A DNA stretch of 64,000 nucleotides from positions 1 to 64,000 of the forward strand of contig JARRQJ010000001.1 of assembly GCA_037381915.1 (NCBI GenBank), given 5' to 3'. The position numbers and the translations under genes are program-made. The DNA comes from JARRQJ01 sp037381915. GTDB lineage: Bacteria; Pseudomonadota; Gammaproteobacteria; DRLM01. Below, piece after piece: positions 63,624-64,000 of this stretch; the first letter of the stretch is position 1, and each line of letters starts with the position of its first letter. The notes below the pieces were generated by a model, which was not told the DNA's origin, searched no databases, and saw nothing but the letters and a program-made list of their open reading frames with translations.

Positions 63624-64000
63624 ATGAGGAAAATGTTTTCGGTGCTGCTTGTGGGGGCGACGGCTGCCGCATGGAATATGCCGGTATTCGCTGCGCTCAG
63701 GCCCGCGGAGCTGGTCGCGCCGTTCACTGGCGAGTCCGTTTTATCCAGGGATATACCGGACGGTTATTTCGAACCCGTGGAGTTGAACGGTGCGGCGCTG
63801 TTCGCGCAGCCGGCGGACTCCAGGCGTGATCTGAACCTGCCGCACCTGGGTAGCTTGGCAGTCGTACATGATCGTACCCAGACCGTGGACCTTGGCGGCC
63901 AGGTGAGCCGTTGGGAGGGTCATGTCGCGGGGCATGATGCTTTGAAAGTCACCTTTGTCAAAGGGATCTCGGGCATGGTGTCCGGGGTCATCGATACGCC
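63624..64000 (+). CDS. Secreted protein, N-terminal part (possibly the propeptide of a metallopeptidase), cut by window edge
   Basis: ATG 63624 with CAGGAGA upstream opens a frame that runs to the edge (125 codons). Signal peptide MRKMFSVLLVGATAAAW and on to about residue 22 (PVFAA). The rest (VDLGGQVSRWEGHVAGHDAL, then VSGVIDT) resembles the prodomain of reprolysin-like or other secreted zinc peptidases, where W-x-G-x(n)-G-x-I is common. That assignment is tentative. Expression is probably set by the riboswitch upstream. Confidence 0.7.
   Translation, partial: MRKMFSVLLVGATAAAWNMPVFAALRPAELVAPFTGESVLSRDIPDGYFEPVELNGAALFAQPADSRRDLNLPHLGSLAVVHDRTQTVDLGGQVSRWEGHVAGHDALKVTFVKGISGMVSGVIDT

Overview
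The window reads as chromosomal DNA of a GC-rich gammaproteobacterium, probably a Chromatiales-like lineage. The grounds are the order dsbD-cutA-fxsA-groES-groEL, a Pseudomonas-like block waaA / tolC / rhodanese / Pcm-like methyltransferase / thiC, heptose-Kdo lipopolysaccharide genes, a type IV pilus retraction ATPase, and HrcA/CIRCE-type control of groESL, which many gammaproteobacteria lack. This placement is by gene content only. No rRNA, tRNA, insertion sequence, prophage or CRISPR array was seen.

Layout. 1-4.9 kb: protein folding and redox block (dsbD, cutA, fxsA, groESL) with a sigma70 promoter and CIRCE operator. 4.9-10.1 kb: pilU-like ATPase, glnE and ilvE. 10.2-20.2 kb: envelope polysaccharide cluster with seven glycosyltransferase-type genes on the plus strand, including an O-antigen ligase, facing a minus-strand group (GT9, 2OG-Fe(II) oxygenase, ELM1-like) that ends in a gene remnant. 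20.5-23.7 kb: a large uncharacterised protein, a 34-residue membrane peptide and a trypsin-like protease. 24.3-28.7 kb: LPS inner-core genes (lpxL-type, hldE, gmhA, waaA). 28.7-33.1 kb: a damaged tolC, rhodanese, Pcm-like methyltransferase and thiC behind a TPP riboswitch.

33.2-44.8 kb is the most interesting part. Its operons carry 16-bp palindromes of the NifA type (TGT-N10-ACA) and, for three of four promoters, good GG-N10-GC sigma54 elements at the expected distances. The genes are a BolA, a CGFS glutaredoxin, a rhodanese-ankyrin fusion, zinc-ribbon proteins, a flavin amine oxidase, an AAA+ ATPase with two small partners, a GST, SelO, two unknown small proteins, a Rieske ferredoxin and a two-cluster Fe-S protein. 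No nif structural gene lies in the window. I infer an accessory nitrogen-fixation regulon for Fe-S supply, redox protection and protein remodelling. The block starts directly after thiC and is followed by a decayed copy of the thiC 3' end in the same orientation, which suggests it arrived as a unit.

45.5-52.8 kb: sulfotransferase, metA, a P-loop protein, sulfurtransferase, a PA2779/PA2778-type pair, a DJ-1/PfpI protein and a frameshifted PsiF-like gene. 53-63 kb: two efflux systems, a TolC-MacA-MacB-like operon on the plus strand and an HlyD / double-ATPase / two-permease ABC-2 system on the minus strand. The window ends in a secreted-protein gene behind a GEMM-I (cyclic-dinucleotide) riboswitch.
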